Shown piece after piece: positions 4,028 through 5,488 of a stretch of DNA of 5,488 nucleotides (position 1 is its first letter; the number at the start of each line of letters is the position of its first letter). The notes under the pieces were generated by a model. The model was not told the origin of the DNA, did no database searches, and was given only the letters and a program-made list of their open reading frames with translations. A program made the position numbers and the translations under genes. The stretch spans positions 1 to 5,488 of the forward strand of contig JAITQT010000328.1 of NCBI GenBank assembly GCA_031288745.1, read 5' to 3'. The DNA is from Deltaproteobacteria bacterium (GTDB taxonomy: Bacteria > Desulfobacterota > Desulfarculia > Adiutricales > Adiutricaceae).

Positions 4028-5425
4028 ATGTCTTCTTTGTTGGATAAACTCTGGAACTCCCACTTGGTCGAAAGCCAACCGGGCCGCCCGGATTTACTCT
4101 ATATCGATCGCCACCTCATTCACGAGGTCACCTCTCACCAAGCCTTTCAATCCCTTAGGGAGGCCCGCCGCCTTTTAAGGCGACCAGATTTGGTCTGCGG
4201 AGTTATTGACCATAGCCTACCCACCGACGATCGCTCTAGACCCTTAAAAGATAAAGTGGCCGAGGACCAGCTGGCGGCCTTGGAAAAAAATCAAGCGGAT
4301 TTCGGAGTTAAGACCTTTTTTGGTTACAACCATCCTGCCCAAGGAGTCATCCACGTGACCATGCCCGAGCAAGGGCTTATCTTACCCGGACACTCGGTAG
4401 TCTGCGGCGATAGCCACACCGCCACCCACGGGGCCTTAGCCGCCCTAGCCTTTGGTATCGGTACTAGCGAGGTGGAGCACGTTTTAGCCACCCAAACGAT
4501 TTACCAATATAAGCCAAAAACTCTAGCCGTAGAAGTCTTAGGCCTTTTGGGCGTTAGCGTTAGCTCTAAAGATCTGGCCCTTTATATTATTAAACTTTTA
4601 GGAGTGAGCGGGGGCTCTGGTTTTGCTATAGAATATATGGGCCCAGCCATAGAAGCTCTCTCTATGGAAGCTCGCTTCACTCTTTCTAACATGGCCATAG
4701 AGTGCGGGGCCAAGCAGGGCTTAATAGCCGCTGACGCTAAAACGCTCGATTACGTCAGCTCTAAGCCATATGCCCCCAAAGGGGCTGATTTCAAAGCGGC
4801 CTCAAAGTTCTGGTTAGAGCTTAAAAGCGATCCAGGTTATAAATTTGATAAAAAGGTCTCTTTTAACGCTTCTAGCGTTACCCCGCTGGCCACTTGGGGC
4901 ACTAACCCAGCCCAAAACGCCCCGCTAGACGGGCAAGTGCCCGATCCGCACTCCTTTGAAAACCCAAACGAGCGTTTGGCGGCCGAAAAGGCCTTAAAAT
5001 ATCAAGGTTTGAAACCAGGGCGTAAAATAAGCGACATAGAGATCGACTACGTCTTTATCGGCTCGTGCACCAACGGTAGGATAGAAGATTTTAGGCAAGC
5101 GGCGTCTATCTTAAAGAACCGAAAAATTAGAAAAGGCGTGGTAGCCTTAGCCGTGCCCGGTTCTGGCTTAGTCAAGCGCCAGGCCGAATTAGAGGGCCTT
5201 GATAAGATTTTCATTTCTTCCGGCTTTCAATGGCGCGAGCCAGGCTGCTCAATGTGCCTAGGGATGAACCCCGATAGAGTGCCCAAAGGACTTCGCTGCG
5301 CCAGTTCTTCTAATCGCAATTTCGAGGGCCGTCAAGGCCGACTCTCCAGGACCCATTTGGTCAGCCCGGCCACGGCCGCCGCCTCGGCCATCAGAGGCTC
5401 TCTTTCGAGCCCTTCGAACCTATAG
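4028..5425 (+). CDS. leuC: 3-isopropylmalate dehydratase large subunit (LeuC)
   Basis: LeuC with LeuD converts 2-isopropylmalate to 3-isopropylmalate in cytoplasmic leucine biosynthesis, using a [4Fe-4S] cluster of the aconitase type. The protein has 465 residues, close to the 466 of E. coli LeuC, and aligns along its whole length from memory: LLYIDRHLIHEVTS (23-36), VVCGDSHTATHGA (124-136), FGIGTSEVEHVLATQT (142-157), TWGTNP (289-294), VFIGSCTNGRIED (342-354), PGCSMCLGMN (405-414), CASSSNRNFEGRQG (424-437), RTHLVSP (441-447). The cluster cysteines are C347, C407 and C410, at the same numbers as in E. coli. The ATG start fits the family, but there is only a weak AGG about ten bases upstream. 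The last ten residues are unusual, and another frame continues with a coding look after them, so a frameshift near the 3' end is possible. A small-subunit gene may follow: an ATG lies at 5482 at the window edge. The gene is intact and its base composition is richer in G and C than the region to its left. Confidence 0.96.
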   Translation: MSSLLDKLWNSHLVESQPGRPDLLYIDRHLIHEVTSHQAFQSLREARRLLRRPDLVCGVIDHSLPTDDRSRPLKDKVAEDQLAALEKNQADFGVKTFFGYNHPAQGVIHVTMPEQGLILPGHSVVCGDSHTATHGALAALAFGIGTSEVEHVLATQTIYQYKPKTLAVEVLGLLGVSVSSKDLALYIIKLLGVSGGSGFAIEYMGPAIEALSMEARFTLSNMAIECGAKQGLIAADAKTLDYVSSKPYAPKGADFKAASKFWLELKSDPGYKFDKKVSFNASSVTPLATWGTNPAQNAPLDGQVPDPHSFENPNERLAAEKALKYQGLKPGRKISDIEIDYVFIGSCTNGRIEDFRQAASILKNRKIRKGVVALAVPGSGLVKRQAELEGLDKIFISSGFQWREPGCSMCLGMNPDRVPKGLRCASSSNRNFEGRQGRLSRTHLVSPATAAASAIRGSLSSPSNL

Positions 5426-5466
5426 AGGTCTACGGATTTCAAACCGAAGGCCTTTTTAAAGGCTGA
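5404..5466 (+). other. Alternative frame beyond the LeuC tail (possible frameshift)
   Basis: In the frame one base off leuC, the sequence from about 5404 reads LSFEPFEPIEVYGFQTEG and then LFKG before a TGA at 5464-5466. This looks like normal protein, whereas the leuC frame ends in SLSSPSNL. It may be the original C-terminus, displaced by a small indel around 5395-5410. The next ATG (5482-5484) follows 15 bases after this TGA, which would be ordinary operon spacing. Confidence 0.35.
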
Positions 5467-5488
5467 CCTTAAATTTTTAACATGTCCT

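Overview
This window reads as a decaying accessory region from a bacterial chromosome. Two full-length, undamaged genes (a lone AAA-type ATPase and leuC) sit among broken transposable-element genes, frameshifted fragments and AT-rich spacer. This density of relics is typical of genomes undergoing reductive decay, such as host-associated or endosymbiotic bacteria. The species cannot be fixed from sequence alone. A Gram-negative lineage is suggested only weakly, by one possible type VI secretion relic.

Layout: 1-94 is AT-rich and empty. 95-450 (minus) holds the C-terminal part of an IscB-type RNA-guided nuclease gene (HNH domain plus the approach to the last RuvC motif), broken by frameshifts and stops. 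453-478 is the first of three copies of a 26-nt repeat. 485-871 (plus) holds debris, including a stop-interrupted reading frame whose end resembles the type VI sheath protein TssB. 878-2287 (minus) is the intact AAA ATPase with a strong ribosome binding site. 2377-3055 is an internally deleted, stop-riddled IS630-family element with 12-bp terminal inverted repeats. 3056-3880 contains fragments of similar elements, an 18-bp perfect inverted repeat and several hairpins, but no convincing gene. 3880-4027 is an extremely AT-rich leader. 4028-5425 (plus) is leuC, the large subunit of isopropylmalate isomerase, with all three iron-sulphur ligands. A possible further start codon (perhaps leuD) lies at the right edge.

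Two repeat families are arranged around the ATPase gene as nested inverted pairs: an outer pair (95-119 and 3479-3501) and an inner pair (453-478 and 2387-2412). The simplest explanation is repeated insertion and decay of IscB-type and IS630-type elements. A mobile unit carrying the ATPase is an alternative. LeuC acts in leucine biosynthesis and is functionally unrelated to the left part. The ATPase has no recognisable partner in the window, so its role, possibly defence-related, is inference.
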